DNA of 64,000 nt from Plasmodiophora brassicae (lineage: Eukaryota; Endomyxa: Phytomyxea; Phytomyxea; Plasmodiophorida). The translations under genes and the position numbers were made by a program. Of the stretch, positions 1 to 11,984 are shown one piece after another (position 1 is the first letter of the stretch; the number at the start of each line of letters is the position of its first letter). The stretch is from contig CP145425.1 in the NCBI GenBank assembly GCA_036867785.1, forward strand, positions 677,058 to 741,057. The letters are read 5' to 3'. The notes beneath the pieces were generated by a model, which worked only from the letters and a program-made list of their open reading frames with translations, did no database searches and had not been told where the DNA came from.

Positions 1-2302
1 CGAGTATGTCGTCAATCCAGATGAGCAAATTCTCCTTCATGTCGTCGAAGATAGCTGCCATTCGGCCGTGGAACTGAACCGCCGAATTCATTTCCCCTTG
101 AATGCTCCTCGTAGGCGTGAATACAGCGTCGTCCGTCATGAAGCTGAAGATTTCCTGACACTCCTTAGCCAAAGGCATCAACCAGAAGCCCTTGAAAGCA
201 TCAATCGTGAAGAAACAAGTCATGCCGGAGAGCTTGCGCGTAACAGCCTCAACATTCGGCATCGGCCATGCTGTGGGAACACACCGTGCGTTCACTTGGC
301 GAAGATCGACACATAGACGATAGCCATCGCCTTTCGGTTTCTTGACGACTAGGACTGGACTTGCCCATCGCGAGTTCATATTCATGTAGACAAGACCGTT
401 CTCCTTCAGCATACTGATCATGTCGTCTAGGAACTCCTTCTGCTTAGGATTGTAGAACCGAGGCTTGCACCGGTACGGAGTAGCGTCCTGCTTGAGTTGT
501 GTTACCATCGGTTCGACATCGACAGGCTTGTCTTGACCCAGACGCGTGCGGAATTCGTTCAGATGTCGTCGCAAGATCAATCGTAGCTTAGCAACTCCTT
601 GACGAGACATGCCATTGAGACGTGCTTGGTGTACCATCCGGTTACAAGAAGCTTCGATCTCGTGAGCATTGATCGGTCCCAAGTCAACTTCACTTGACGA
701 CGGTTCCATAGAGTCCGACTCTGGTACTGGGTAGTGATCTCCTCGCAACGTTGCCATTCTCGCGGCAATTCGCCTCACGGTCTCGATACAATCGACATCG
801 ACTGCGGCACATCCTGAGAGCGTATCCATCTCGGTGCATCCTGATGCGATGATGTTCTCGAGTTGCTGACGCGGATTGATGCCGAGAGTCGTTAGTAGAT
901 TGTCACCGAACAGGATCACAGGAATCTCGTCGCAAACGTAGTAGGTCACATGATACAGCGTCAAATTGCCAACTTCGGTCTCCAGGATCGTGATTGGAAC
1001 TTGCACCGTGCGCGTTATGGTTCCGATAACTTTGCCTTCTGCTGAGGTGACGTCTCGTTGTTGAACGTCGCGGAACGTGGCTTCTTTCAACTGGACAGCG
1101 ATAGGGCCAGGCATGATGTTGCCTCCGCGGCAGCCGGAATCCAACTCGTACGGAACACGTATGCCTTCCAGCACTACGCGTTGTAGATCATCGACAGTCT
1201 CAGCGTACCCGTTAGTCTTCTGGATCTTTATCGGGCGATGGTTGGCGCGAACAAGCTCATAGCACTTCTCCTTGGACGGCTTCGTCGGACACTCCTTTAA
1301 ACTGTGCGACCCCGCACAGTTCCAACACGTGATCTTGGCGCCTTTACGTTCAGCTGCAGTGTCGCGTGTCCGCTTCGTGCTCGACGTTGTCTCATTCTCG
1401 GCCGTCGACACGCTAGGGGGTATGAACTGTACCGTTGGTTCTCCAGGCGACTTGACCTTCGTAGCAGGTGTCTGCTGCTGACGCAGGTGAGCGGGCTTCG
1501 GACGGGTCGGCCGATTCAGAGGAGGAGGACGATGTTCCCGAACGCGTCATCCCCCCGACGTGATCGCCACCTGATACTTGTGGCTGCGGTCGTTCAGACG
1601 AAGCTTGGCGCAGGTCTTCTTGGATACGCCACCAATCATGGCTGAACCGTTGACAGCGACCTTGTGCATGATCCACTCCTGCACCTGCTTCATAATCGCC
1701 TTCAAGTCCCCTTCGCGCTTGGACTTGTCCTCCTTGACCCATTGCCTTGTGAAGTCACGTAGCCTCCACGGTTGCAACGAATCAACCAAAAAACGGCCAA
1801 GGGCTCTACGCCCACCGACCGTTTCGCGCAAGTGCTGCCAGCCTCGTCTCCACTGGATTTCAGTCATGCGATCCAGGATCGACTGCACTTGATCCCTCAG
1901 AGTCGGGAGGCTGGTGTCCATCGACAGCTCACTCGCGATTTTGGCCTCAATGTCTTGGGTCGTCAGGCCATGACTCGCTGGAAGCTTTTTGATCTGCGCT
2001 TCGATCCATCCTTCCAGGTCGTCATCTGTCAGCAGGTCGACATTGTTCAGGAATAGGTGATTCAACGCGATGCAGGTCAGCTGCGGCGTGGTAAAGCAGA
2101 ATCGTATCGCTTGAGGCTTGATCCTCGCGGCTTCCGGACGGTTGCCCTCACGGTCGATAACCACTGCACAATATCGATCGTACTGCTCTTTCAACTTCAA
2201 GATGGATGTGGAGTCCAACTTCGCGACCCGTGGCAGGATGCTGACATCCGCGTCCTTGACACCAATATGCTCGTCCGTGCTGGACGTCGTCTCCGATGCC
2301 AT
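1..2302 (-). mobile_element. LTR retroelement (Ty3/gypsy-like), 5' portion, cut by window edge
   Basis: Read on the minus strand, the element enters from the right. A gag-like open frame starts at 2302 and covers about 250 residues. A CCHC zinc-knuckle (CWNCAGSHSLKEC) lies near 1270-1320, an aspartic-protease-like LDSGC near 1130, and the start of a reverse transcriptase near 300-420 (SRWASPVLVVKKPKGDGY, then LCVDLRQVN), which is the Ty3/gypsy pattern. The rest of pol and the 3' LTR lie beyond position 1. The parts are not in one continuous frame, so the copy is either somewhat degraded or uses the family's usual gag-pol frameshift; the window does not settle which. It is treated as a fossil. 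Age cannot be judged because only one end is visible. Confidence 0.8.
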
Positions 2303-3302
2303 GGCGCAGCGTCTCGAACGTGGTGCGGGACGAAGTCAGACGTGTGGGATCAGAGAGTGCGCACTGTAGTCAGTCTCGAGCCAATATCCCAATGAGCTTT
2401 ATCATCCATCCCATCCACGGCGTCGACCATGCCATCACAGTGGAGCTAAATCCGTGCAGGCCCCCTTTCCTCAGGACAGCAGGACGCCAGGACCCCCTCC
2501 TCAGGACAGCAGCATCTTGAGGTCGGGCACGAGACGCTAAATATAGAGCCCCGCTCTACAGTGCCCGACAGCCCAGTAAGTGTCGTTTAGGAGTTTTCTT
2601 AGGGGATCACTTGAGCAGGTTGGAAGGCGAAGGGGCGCCTGTAAGACAAATGACCACCTCCCACGTGGGGGTGGATGTCGTCAGTAGTGTAGCCAGATCA
2701 ACCACAGTGAGGGAGATCAAAGTCTACGAACCTGTGGGGTGCTCATTGAGCCCTCAGACTCGCACCGGAGTCGCCAACCTGCGAGATCCCAGCACAAAGG
2801 TGACAGGCCGGCACTGCCAGGCCGGGATGCTGCCGTTCTGGAAGCGATCCTACGGTCCTCGGACCCGATCGAGACCGAGGCGCCTGCCTGAAAAGCGCGA
2901 AACACAAATAAACTAAATTAAACTAAACTAAGGTTGCGTAAAGGTTGTGTTCCTCGGAAGGTTCCGAAGCTGCACGAGTGCATGGGCGTCAGCCCTCCAG
3001 CAATCGATAAACGATTCATTCTCATTTCAACTCGGTTCTGAGTGGGTCGAGTCGTCTTGGCGACTCAGCCGGCACCTAATTGGGCTCCTCCGATCCGCAG
3101 CGCACTACAAAACTCAAGCTCAGTCGGTCAATCAGTGAGGTTGACACATCTTGTTCGGTCATCACAAGCAGCACCCAGACATGGGCGGGTAGCACGCCGA
3201 TTGGGGTGAGCTGCACGCCGACACATGAGCCGAGCTGCACGCCGACAACAACCGAGATGCAAACAATGGAGAGTTTATCATTACAGTGGCAGCAGGGCCG
3301 GT
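2303..3302 (-). other. Gene-free stretch holding the probable 5' LTR/leader of the retroelement
   Basis: No host gene is recognised here. On the minus strand a TATA-like CTATATTTAG lies near 2540-2550, followed downstream by short direct repeats (TCCTCAGGACAGCAG-like, 2470-2520). This is what the promoter part of an LTR would look like, placed ~240 bases before the gag start. The right border of the LTR is not defined because its partner is outside the window. A short AT-rich run (taaactaaattaaactaaac) at 2909-2928 and unassigned sequence fill the rest up to the stop of the next gene. Confidence 0.4.
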
Positions 3303-6300
3303 TCAGGTGTGAGTGTTGAAAAGCAAGCGCCGCCAGTGCAACGTTAACAGTCGGGAGCCGTCACGGGACTCCTCGGCGCTATCCGACCTGCAGTCGTGCT
3401 TGCGATGCGGTTTGCGTTCCGGCGATCCATCGACGTCGCTCGCGTGGTGAGGTTTGCAGTTGCACTCCAGGGTTTCCGTCTCTGTGGTCTGATCCGCCGA
3501 CGACGACGTGGACGACGAGCTGAACTCTGTCGCGGATGACCCCGGTGCGCCGTCTGATGAGTCCGGGCGGCACCACCCATGCCGGCATTGCGTTCGGGGC
3601 CTGCGGGGAGTCGCAGACGTGCCAGCTGGAGGCAATGGGCCTGGAGCATCCGACGACTTTGGCGCCGAAGTTGCTGCTGTCGCGGGGGCGGCAGACGTCC
3701 CTGGAGCATTGGTCACTGGGGCAGAGGATGTAGTAGTTGGTACAGCAGAGGTCGGTGTACAAGGAGCCTCTGACGTAGACCTTGCTGGCGGAGTAGACCC
3801 TGTTGGTGAGGAAGCTGGAGCAAAAGATGTTCGAGCGGCACTTGTTGCTGGGACAGCAGTTGTTGATGGAGCAGCGGATGTCTCAGGGGCAACAGAGGCT
3901 GTTGAAGTAGCAGACGGTGGTGCTGGAACAGCAGGCGTTGTCGCAGTAGGAGATGCCGTTGGGGAAGTCGACGTCATTGGAGCAGCGCGGGACGTCGCTG
4001 CAATGGTCAACGTAGCGGGCGCGGACGACCTCGCCGGCGCAGTCGATGTCATTGGAGCCGTCGCTGGTGTGGCCGGCGCTGCCGACGTCGTGGACACGGC
4101 TGGCGAATATGCCGCAGGCGTCGTGGCTGGCAGAGAAGGAGTTGCCGGTGCGGGCGTCGCTTCCATTGTAGTCGGCGCGAGCGTTGTCTGCGTCGGGGGC
4201 GCCGGCGATGGCTGCGGGCTACTAGGTGCAGGTGTAGTCGGATGGTCACTCGAAGGATACGTCTGACCTGGTGTGGGGACTGGCGTCCCATATTGGGGAG
4301 TCGGAGCTTTTGATTCACGTGCTGGAGTCGGCGCCCTCGTCGCATACGTAGGCGGCGCCATGGTCGCATGGGGAGACGGCGCTTTTGTTTCATGTGCTGG
4401 AGTCGGGGCCTTGGTCGCATAGGTAGGTGGCGCCTTGGTCGCATGGGGAGTCGGCGCCTTGGTCGCATGGGGAGTCGGCGTTTTCGTCGCATGAGGAGTC
4501 GGCGCCTTGGTCGCATACGTAGGCGGCGCCTTGGTCGCATGGGGAGTCGGCGCTTTTGTTTCATGTGCTGGAGTCGGGGCCTTGGTCGCATACGTAGGCG
4601 GCGCCTTCGTCGCATGGGGAGTCGGCGCTTTGGTCGCATGGGGAGTCGGCGCCTTGGTCGCATGAGGAGTCGGCGATTTGGTCGCATGGGGAGTCGGCGC
4701 CTTGGTCGCATAGGTAGGTGGCGCATTGGTCGCATGGGGGGTCGGCGCCTTGGTCGGATGGGGAGTCGGCGTTTTCGTCGCATGGGGAGTCGGCGCCTTG
4801 GTCGCATACGTAGGCGGCGCCTTGGTCGCATGGGGAGTCGGCGCTTTTGTTTCATGTGCTGGAGTCGGGGCCTTGGTCGCATACGTAGGCGGCGCCTTGG
4901 TTGCATGGGGAGTCGGCGCCTTGGTCGCATACGTAGGCGGCGCCTTGGTCGCATAGGGAGTCGGCGCTTTTGTTTCATGTGCTGGAGTCGGGGCCTTGGT
5001 CGCATACGTAGGGGGCGCCTTCGTCGCATGGGGAGTCGGCGCTTTGGTCGCATGGGGAGTCGGCGCCTTGGTCGCATGAGGAGTCGGCGATTTGGTCGCA
5101 TGGGGAGTCGGCGCCTTGGTCGCATAGGTAGGTGGCGCATTGGTCGCATGGGGGGTCGGCGCCTTGGTCGGATGGGGAGTCGGCGTTTTCGTCGCATGGG
5201 GAGTCGGCGCCTTGGTCGCATACGTAGGCGGCGCCTTGGTCGCATGGGGAGTCGGCGCTTTTGTTTCATGTGCTGGAGTCGGGGCCTTGGTCGCATACGT
5301 AGGCGGCGCCTTGGTCGCATGGGGAGTCGGCGCCTTGGTCGCATGGGGAGTCGGCGCCTTGGTCGCATAGGTAGGTGGCGCCTTGGTCGCATGGGGGGTC
5401 GGCGCCTTGGTCGGATGGGGAGTCGGCGCATGATGTGGGGTCGGCGCGTGACCCTGCTGCGGCGTGGGTGCCGGCCTTGGACCGGGACCTGGGTGATGTT
5501 CACGACCCGTATAATCCGAACCGTCACCGCTGCGCGACGATTCGTCACCCGTCCCCTGATGATCACTGCTCGTCGATTCGTCCCCTTTCCGACTCGACCA
5601 CGATTCACCATCATCGGTTCCCCCGCTGGTCGGCTCGTCGCTGATTCGAGTGCCCGACGAATGACCGGATGACGTCGTGCCGGTCTCGTGGCCCGATCCG
5701 TCTCGCCGGCTGTCGCCGCCACCACTCGACGTTCCTTGATCTCCAGGACCGCATAACGGCCGCCCTCCCGTATGATAGGAACCCGTCCTGAACGTGATCG
5801 GTGGCGGCCGGGGGCAACGGCTCAGCTTGTGCATGCCCGTGTCCAGGTCCCTACGTACATGCAGGCATGCGACGTTGGCGTACGTTTGGCACGACACCGG
5901 CCGGCGAGGGCGTTGGGCTCGCTTACAGGTCCTTATCGGGGCAGTACGACGTCAGGTGCGCGAACAGTGCATCGTCCAGGTCGCCCAGGTTTGGCATGCC
6001 GTGCATCTCGCTACAGTCAGGGCGCACGACATCAGTCATGATCAGCGGCCGGCCGTCAAGCCCGGCCTCAGCCGCTCACGTGTACGTACAGGTATTCGAG
6101 ACGTGTGAGACTGTGGAACAGGGTCGGCGGGATCGTCCGCAGCGGCGTGTCGTTCATGAGCAGCGTCTTCAGCTGTGTCAGGTGCAGGAACGCGTCCTTG
6201 TCGATCGTCGTACACGGGTTCGTCTGAATGTTCCTGTTTGCGTGGCATGCCCGCGACGTCAGAGGTCGGCCTGGGCGCGTCGACCGGCGTTCCGGGGACG

Positions 6301-6867
6301 TACAGGAACGTCAACGACGTCAACTTGTCGAACATGTGGCCGTCGATCGCGGTGACCTTGTTGCAGTCCAGGCGGCTGACCAGGACAGGTGATCAGTCCC
6401 CTGCGCCCACTGCATATACTGCCGCCAGCCAGGCCTTACAGCTCGTGTAGCGACGTCAGGCACGCGAACGCGTCGACGGTGACGCTCGTGATGCCGTTCT
6501 CCGACAGGCAGCTACGTACATCCCCGGGTCAGCGAAACGTTTGCCATCCGATGAGCACGCGACACGGGCGCCGGTACATGTTCTCAATACTGTGGGCGTT
6601 CGGCAGCGTGCAGAACCAGGTGGAGTCGATCCGCCCGGTCAGCCCATGGTCCCGTAGTTGTCTGTTGCAAGGCGTGCCGTTAGGTGCATGCACGAGCGGC
6701 GAACGGTCGACGGCAGCCGGTGCGCCTTACACGTCAATGCTGTCGCCACAACCGCGCCCGTACCAGGTGCAGACGGAGGCCAGCGCCGAGCCAAGCAGCA
6801 GGGCAGGCGCCGCAACGACGATACACAGCGCACCAGCTGGCGTGTTCGCACGGATCATACGCATCAT
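3303..6867 (-). CDS. Secreted leucine-rich-repeat protein with long Pro/Thr (mucin-like) repeat stalk
   Basis: Spliced model of seven exons on the minus strand: 6731-6867, 6578-6661, 6440-6511, 6304-6375, 6090-6233, 5927-6010, 3303-5850 (1046 residues). Exon 1 encodes a clear signal peptide (MMRMIRANTPAG, then a hydrophobic core). Exons 2-6 each carry one LRR, or two in the 144-nt exon (for example VTAIDGHMFDKLTSLTFL). All six introns are phase 2 and cut within the last codon of the repeat. Exon 7 begins DLDTGMHKL and runs into a Ser/Gly-rich linker, about 40 units of KAPTPHAT / KAPPTYAT, a Thr/Ala/Pro-rich stretch and a short Cys/His tail. No TM helix or obvious GPI signal is seen, so the anchor may be cell-wall-type or in an unspliced 3' exon. 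Likely extracellular, adhesion or wall protein. The LRR-to-stalk join rests on frame and phase agreement only. Confidence 0.75.
3960..5460. repeat. Protein-coding minisatellite (KAPTPHAT units) with ~414-bp higher-order duplication
   Basis: Within the last exon of the LRR-mucin gene, 24-27-bp units (GGAGTCGGCGCCTTGGTCGCAT on the plus strand) are arranged in a higher-order pattern. The variant run starting with a GGATGGGGAGTCGGCGTTTTC unit recurs at about 4755 and 5170, 414 bp apart, with near identity over the whole block. Units are densest from ~4340 to ~5440; the sequence left of that is a looser Thr/Ala/Pro-rich tract. This indicates recent expansion, and length is likely polymorphic. The repeat also opens long frames in other frames and on the other strand; these are by-products. 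Confidence 0.85.
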
Positions 6868-7252
6868 CACCGCTCTTTAGGTCGACGTTACGATCGGTCG
6901 CGCGAATGCAGAATGACAAGCCCGGCGATCCGCGTGTGCACAGAGCCAGGCCTGCGTTCCAGGGCGCGTGCCCCAGCAGATCGAGGTGTCGTCGAGGCAC
7001 AGATCCATCGCGGTGGCTCGTGCCTGCGGTGCAAGCGCGCGCTGGCGACGTCGCGAATCTGCATCGTCGCTGGGGGGATGCCACGCGCCTGTCTCCTAGA
7101 TTCCACAAGGCGAGCGTCGAGCGCACGCGACGCGCCAGCTGGGCGAACCAGGGTGTCAAACGAACGTTGTTTATTGTTCGTGGACAACAACACGGGAGAG
7201 CGTGCGCGTATGCGAATGAGTGTGGGGGCGGCCCCCGGGTGCGACGCGACGG
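6868..7252. other. Intergenic: promoter region of the LRR gene and 3' flank of the CD36 gene
   Basis: 385 bases between the start codon of the minus-strand LRR gene and the stop of the CD36-family gene. No coding region with recognisable similarity, RNA gene or repeat was seen. It must hold the LRR gene promoter and the CD36 gene 3' end. Confidence 0.6.
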
Positions 7253-9014
7253 TCACTTCTTGCTGCTGCCCGGCGCCAGCAGCGTCTGGTAGTGGTTCTT
7301 GAACATGGTCGTCCCGATCATGACGAGGAACAGGGCCAGCACGGATTCGATCAGACGCAGGGACGTGCAGGCGTTGACAGCGCTGACGAGCTGTGCGGCG
7401 ACCTGGTTGGCGACCGCATCGCTGGCCGCGTTCGAGAAGTCGATCCACCAGAGCGGCAGGTACGCCGCCGGGGCCGCCCCGCGCACCAGCGTCGACCCGG
7501 CGGCCTGTCCCGCCTCCACCTTGACGTTGACCTGGAAGCGGACCGACCCGCGGAACGCCAGGCCCGTGTTGGGCTCGATGTCGACCCTGGATTCGTGCAG
7601 GTCGGCGACGGGCGCCAGGCCGGCCAGGCCGCTGGACAGCGATGCGTCCCCGTCGAGGAAGTGCGGCATCGACAGGTGCACGGGCGCGCCCGTCTCCTGC
7701 GGGTTCCCATTGAATATACCACGCGGACCGTACATCAGGTACTTGGCGTTGCCCGGGTTGGCGAGCGCGTTCGCGTACGTGCTCGGGTCGCGCTTGTACC
7801 TGTCCCGACCACCAGCAAGTCAGCCCGCTCGTCGGCACGTCGACACTGGGAGGGCGCGGCGGCTCATGACGAGACCCGTACCGGTTCAGGGGCAGCGCCG
7901 CCAGCGTCGTCGGCGTCGTGTAGACCCAGGTGTCGACCCGGGAGATGGTGGCGTCGAAGACGCGCAGGCGCAGGTTCGTCTTGGGGCGGAACGGGTCGGC
8001 GGCGAAGTCGCGCGCCCCCTGGATGACCTCGGGGGACGCCCACTGATGGTCGGTCACGACCGGGCTGCCTTCGTACAGGTTGTACCGGTTCAGGTTCAGG
8101 ATGCTGTCGGCGCCCGTGAACTTCTCCGTGTACTGGTTCTCCTTGTACGCCGCCGCCTCCGACGTCTGGTTCGCGAAGAACAGGTGGAACAGGGACGCCG
8201 GCGTCGTCGTCACGGTCGAGGACCCGGGCGGCGAGCCCATGGCGATGCGGGCGCATTCGTTCAGGAACGACATGACGGCGACGTGATTGTCGGACGAGAC
8301 GCCGGCACCGGTGTACGACGCGCCCTGGTAGGTGGCATCGGTGCGCGCCTCGCCCCGTATATAGGAGAGCAGCAGGTCGTGGTCCTGGAACGTGGACAGG
8401 AACGCGGAGTGCTTGGACGCGTCGATGTTGAGCTGGGTGGTCAGCGTCGACAAGGGCGGGTACCCGGCGGTGCCGTTCGCGATGTGGGACAGGGCCACCG
8501 GGATCAGCTGCGTACGCTGCATGGAGAGCATCGTGAAGTGCAGGAACGATGGCTGGACGATGACGTCGTTGGCGAACTGCGCTGCGCTGCCGGGCGCGAC
8601 ATGGTACACGTTACGGGTCCAGTACCGTACCAGCGTGTCGCCGTCGCGGAACGATATGTTGTACCGGTACTGGTTCATCGTCACCTGGTACGGGATCTGC
8701 TGGATCGTGGTCGCATCCGGGCCGAACGACGTGTAGTTCCAGACGTACCAGGTCGCCGATTGCGGGGCGGGCGTCGCGAGCCCGGCGATGCCGGTCGGCG
8801 TGTTGGCGATGACCAGCGTCGGCAGGACCGCCTTCTTGATGAGCAGCAGCGGGAAGTCCAGCATGGCCAGGATGAACAGGACCAGGGCAATCGCGTTGAG
8901 GACGATGCCGACAGCGGCCCGGCACGGGCGCCAGCGCAACGGTGTGGCGCCTGGTTTCGCGCCGCCCAGCGGAGGCGGTGCGGACGCCGACGACCCCGCT
9001 GCCATGATGGGCAA
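7253..9014 (-). CDS. CD36/LIMP-2/SR-B family scavenger receptor
   Basis: Two exons, 7882-9014 and 7253-7799, joined by an 82-nt phase-2 intron (GTACGG...CAG): 559 residues. Topology is the family hallmark, a hydrophobic helix near the N-terminus (AVGIVLNAIALVLFILAML) and another near the C-terminus (LIESVLALFLVMIGTTMF) around one large extracellular/luminal domain. Family signatures include NISFRDGDTLVRYWTRNVYH, a TGADSILNLNRYN stretch, then GAPVHLSMPHFLDGDASL, VDIEPNTGLAFRGSVRFQ and LPLWWID. Family members bind lipids, lipoproteins or glycosylated ligands and act at the plasma membrane or in lysosomes. The tail SSKK is short and no lysosomal leucine motif is obvious. A second Met at 9005 is an alternative start. 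It starts 210 bases from the divergent eL15 gene. Confidence 0.93.
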
Positions 9015-9224
9015 TGCCGAATACTATGCTGCCTGCGTGCTGGATCGATGTACAGTCCCAGGCGGACGAACGATGGGTTACGCAGCGTCTGGGCCTCACG
9101 TGATCGTCGGTCGCGTGATCGGCCCGATAATATTAGGGCACGGCGCCCTATATCGCCGCGTACGGACTCCGTGGACGGCGTTTCCCGCGGCAGCGACCGC
9201 CAGTTGTAGACAGCAGCAGCAGCC

Positions 9225-9839
9225 ATGGGCGCCTACAAGTACGTCGAGGAGCTGTGGCGCCGCAAGCAATGCGACGCCATGCGCTACCTGCAGCGTCTGC
9301 GCTGCTGGGAGTACCGCCAGCAGCCCGCCATGGTTCGCTGCCGCCGCCCGTCCCGTGTCGAGAAGGCGCGCCGCGTCGGCTACAAATGCAAACAGGGCTA
9401 CGTCGTGTTCCGCATGCGCGTGCGCCGCGGCGGGCGTAAGCGCCCGAACCCGAAGGGCATCGTCTACGGGAAGCCCAAGCACCAGGGTATCAACCAGCTC
9501 AAGGCGCAGCGCAACCTGCGAACGATCGCCGAGCAGCGCGTCGGTCGTCGCGCGACCAACCTGCGCGTCCTGAACTCGTACTGGGTCGCCCAGGACGCCA
9601 CCTTCAAGTTCTACGAGGTCGTCTGCGTCGACCCGTCTCACGCCGCCATCCGGAAGGACCCGCGCATCCAGTGGATCGTGCCGTCCAAGCACAAGCACCG
9701 CGAGGCGCGCGGCCTGACGTCGGCCGGGCGCAAGGCGCGCGGCATCCAGGACAAGTCGGGCAAGACGGACAAGCTCCGCGGGTCGGTCTACGCCAACTGG
9801 AAGCGCCGGAACACGACCGTCTTCCGTCGGTACCGTTAG
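9225..9839 (+). CDS. RPL15: Large-subunit ribosomal protein eL15 (RPL15)
   Basis: Intact 204-residue single-exon gene. It begins [15 protein letters not shown] and contains the highly conserved [20 protein letters not shown] core and the C-terminal TTVFRRYR, matching the full length of eL15 across eukaryotes. It is a structural protein of the cytosolic 60S subunit. It shares a 210-bp divergent upstream region with the CD36-family gene. Start choice is secure because the conserved N-terminus begins exactly at this ATG. Confidence 0.98.
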   Translation: MGAYKYVEELWRRKQCDAMRYLQRLRCWEYRQQPAMVRCRRPSRVEKARRVGYKCKQGYVVFRMRVRRGGRKRPNPKGIVYGKPKHQGINQLKAQRNLRTIAEQRVGRRATNLRVLNSYWVAQDATFKFYEVVCVDPSHAAIRKDPRIQWIVPSKHKHREARGLTSAGRKARGIQDKSGKTDKLRGSVYANWKRRNTTVFRRYR

Positions 9840-10012
9840 GGCCCGACTCGGCGCGTCCGCGTCCCCGCATCTGGGGGGCACAAACATACACACGCTACTC
9901 TACCCGTCGTCCATCATCCCGTTTCCTGTTGTCTGGAATAGTAGCCCGTTCTTCGTTATTGTGTAGAACATGATGTGTACAGGCGGCGGGGGGACCGGGG
10001 GCACCCTACAGG

Positions 10013-11580
10013 TCAACGTGTCGTCTTGGTCGCGGCAGGGGAGTCGACCACGACCTCCCGGCCAATGTCGACGATGCGGTTCGGGCCGTCGATCAGGACG
10101 AGGGCCTCCGAGTACGGGTGCAACCAGGTCGCGTATTCGAACGACAGCAACGGCAGCGGCATGCCTGGCGTCCAGATCGCGGCGGCACCCATGGCGTGCT
10201 CGACGTCTTCGGTGGGGACCGGCGTGAACGCGAACCCCGGGTGGAACGGGCGCATGCGGAACAGGACGCAGAACGAGACGACAAAGACGACGTCGAGGAA
10301 CGAGTCGATCAGGTCGGCCACCCATGGCAGGTCTTGCAGGAAGATGTTGTTCCACAGCATGAACACGACCTTCATCGCGATGTACGACAGGAAGACGAGC
10401 TGGAACTGGTGGTACAGCCGCCGCTTGACGAACAGCGGGAACGCCTGCGGCTCCATGCTCATGGACCGCACCAGCTGCATCTGCGAGTCGATCGAGATCA
10501 TGATGTGGACCACGCCGTTGAACATGGTCTTCAGGACCAGCGCATAGATCAGGATCATGGTGAACAACCCCATCCCGCCCAGGATGGTGTAGCACGACAC
10601 GGCAATCAGGACGCCGACCGTCAGCGTGCCGACCTGGCGCTGGTCGTCCTTCGAGAGCGTCTTCTTCACGATGGACCACCCGCGGGACACGGCCACCAGC
10701 AGCGCGAACAGGGACGCCTTCAGGACCAGCAGCGCGGCGAACGCCGACCATTGCGCCCAGGCGGGCTTGACGCCATAGACGGAACAGTAATTCCAATAAT
10801 ATATCTAGGAGCAGAACGGTTCAGCGCTGGGGCACGAGTCGACCGGGGCGGCCGGTACGGCGCACCGACCTGCAGCGAGTTAAATACAATAAACAGGGCC
10901 ATGACGGCGTTGATCCGCGCCTGGACTTGGACATTGAAGTGGCGGTAGGGGAACCAGGCCAGGAACTGGGCCATCGCCAGCGCCGTCCAGACGACGGCGG
11001 ACGCGATCGACAGCGGAATGAAGGGCGCCTCGGACAGCGACAGGAACCCGGAATACAGCGGCCCCGTGTTGCTGGCCATGATGTGGGCGTCGAGCGTGAA
11101 CGGCTGCCCCGCGCAATTCAATTGCAACAGGTAGTACCAATCCTGACGCACCGGAGCGAAGTCAGGTGTCTGTGTTGCTGAGGAGCGCGGAGACAACGAC
11201 ACCCTACGAACCTTGGTAGGCGTCGTGATGGACATCTGGATTGGGTTCCTCTCGTACGCCATGACGTCCTGCCAGACGCAGGCGGCGGCGTTGAACACGG
11301 GCGGGGCGCAGACGTCCTCGATCCTCATCGAGCGGACCTGCACGAGCGAGGTCGCCGAGCAGACCATCATCTGGACGGTGGCGTTGGGCGCCGGCGACGG
11401 GATCCACGTCTGCCCGGACAGGTCCATCTTGCCGCCCTCGCCGAACTCGAAGCTCCACACGATCTCGAACACGTCGACTTTGCCGAACTCGATATGCACG
11501 TCATTGATCATGCCGGCAGCGACCGCCAGCAGGCACGCGACGCGGACCACGACCGGCGCCATGGTCGTCGTCACGGGCAC
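10013..11580 (-). CDS. GPR107/GPR108-like (lung seven-TM receptor / GOST family) membrane protein
   Basis: Three exons, 11212-11580, 10870-11142, 10013-10804, all phase-0 joins: 477 residues. An N-terminal signal peptide (MAPVVVRVACLLAVAAG) leads a luminal beta-rich domain, then a seven-helix block starting around SGFLSLSEAPFIPLSIASAV and including WSIVKKTLSK, a loop typical of the Lung_7-TM_R family. Members sit in the Golgi/endosomal system and are linked to retrograde traffic. After the last helix there is a ~70-residue cytosolic tail. The second intron starts with GTCGGT, a weak donor, but the join restores the aromatic IYYWNYCSVYG segment in frame. It shares a ~400-bp divergent upstream region with the RRF gene. 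Confidence 0.88.
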
Positions 11581-11984
11581 GCAACGCCGCCGACCGCCCG
11601 AATCCGGCGGGTAGTGACCGCTGGGTGCTGGTACGGATCGCCCCCCGCCGGGTGACCCCCGACTAATGACGGGCAGATATCAAAACGACAGGGATGGCGT
11701 CCCCTGCTGTCCCAAACGCAGATCGAGAGAGACACACACACACACACACGCACAGGCGAGGACCCGCCCACACTCCCCTCTGCCCGTCACTGGCCGAACT
11801 GCACCGGCGAGAACGGCGAAGGGCATTTACCTATTTTGGGGCGGCGCGCGGGTGGCAAAACTGCACCCTGCAGCAGTTGCAGCTCCCACGGCAGCAGCTG
11901 CAAGCTGCAGGCGGCAGCAGTCGGCAGGCCGCGTGCGCGCCGCCGTCATTCGGGGCAAACCGCGGGGTTCGCCGTGTGTCGGGC
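11581..11984. other. Divergent promoter region (GPR107-like / RRF) with CA microsatellite
   Basis: 404 bases between two divergent start codons. It contains a short (CA)n run near 11733-11752 and an open but unconvincing plus-strand extension of the RRF frame. No other gene is seen. Confidence 0.55.

Noticed and set aside
3960-5460. Possible CRISPR-like array (regular short repeats)
   Set aside because: Units are contiguous, coding and without unique spacers, and the genome is eukaryotic.
3508-5725. Long open frames (Val/Gly/Ala-rich on plus, Arg/Pro-rich on minus) across the mucin repeat
   Set aside because: They are produced by the 24-27-bp coding repeat being free of stops in several frames. 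Only the KAPTPHAT frame links to LRR exons with matching intron phase.
7299-9209. A 636-residue plus-strand open frame opposite the CD36 gene
   Set aside because: It is a GC-bias shadow with no family resemblance, while the minus strand encodes a full CD36-family protein.
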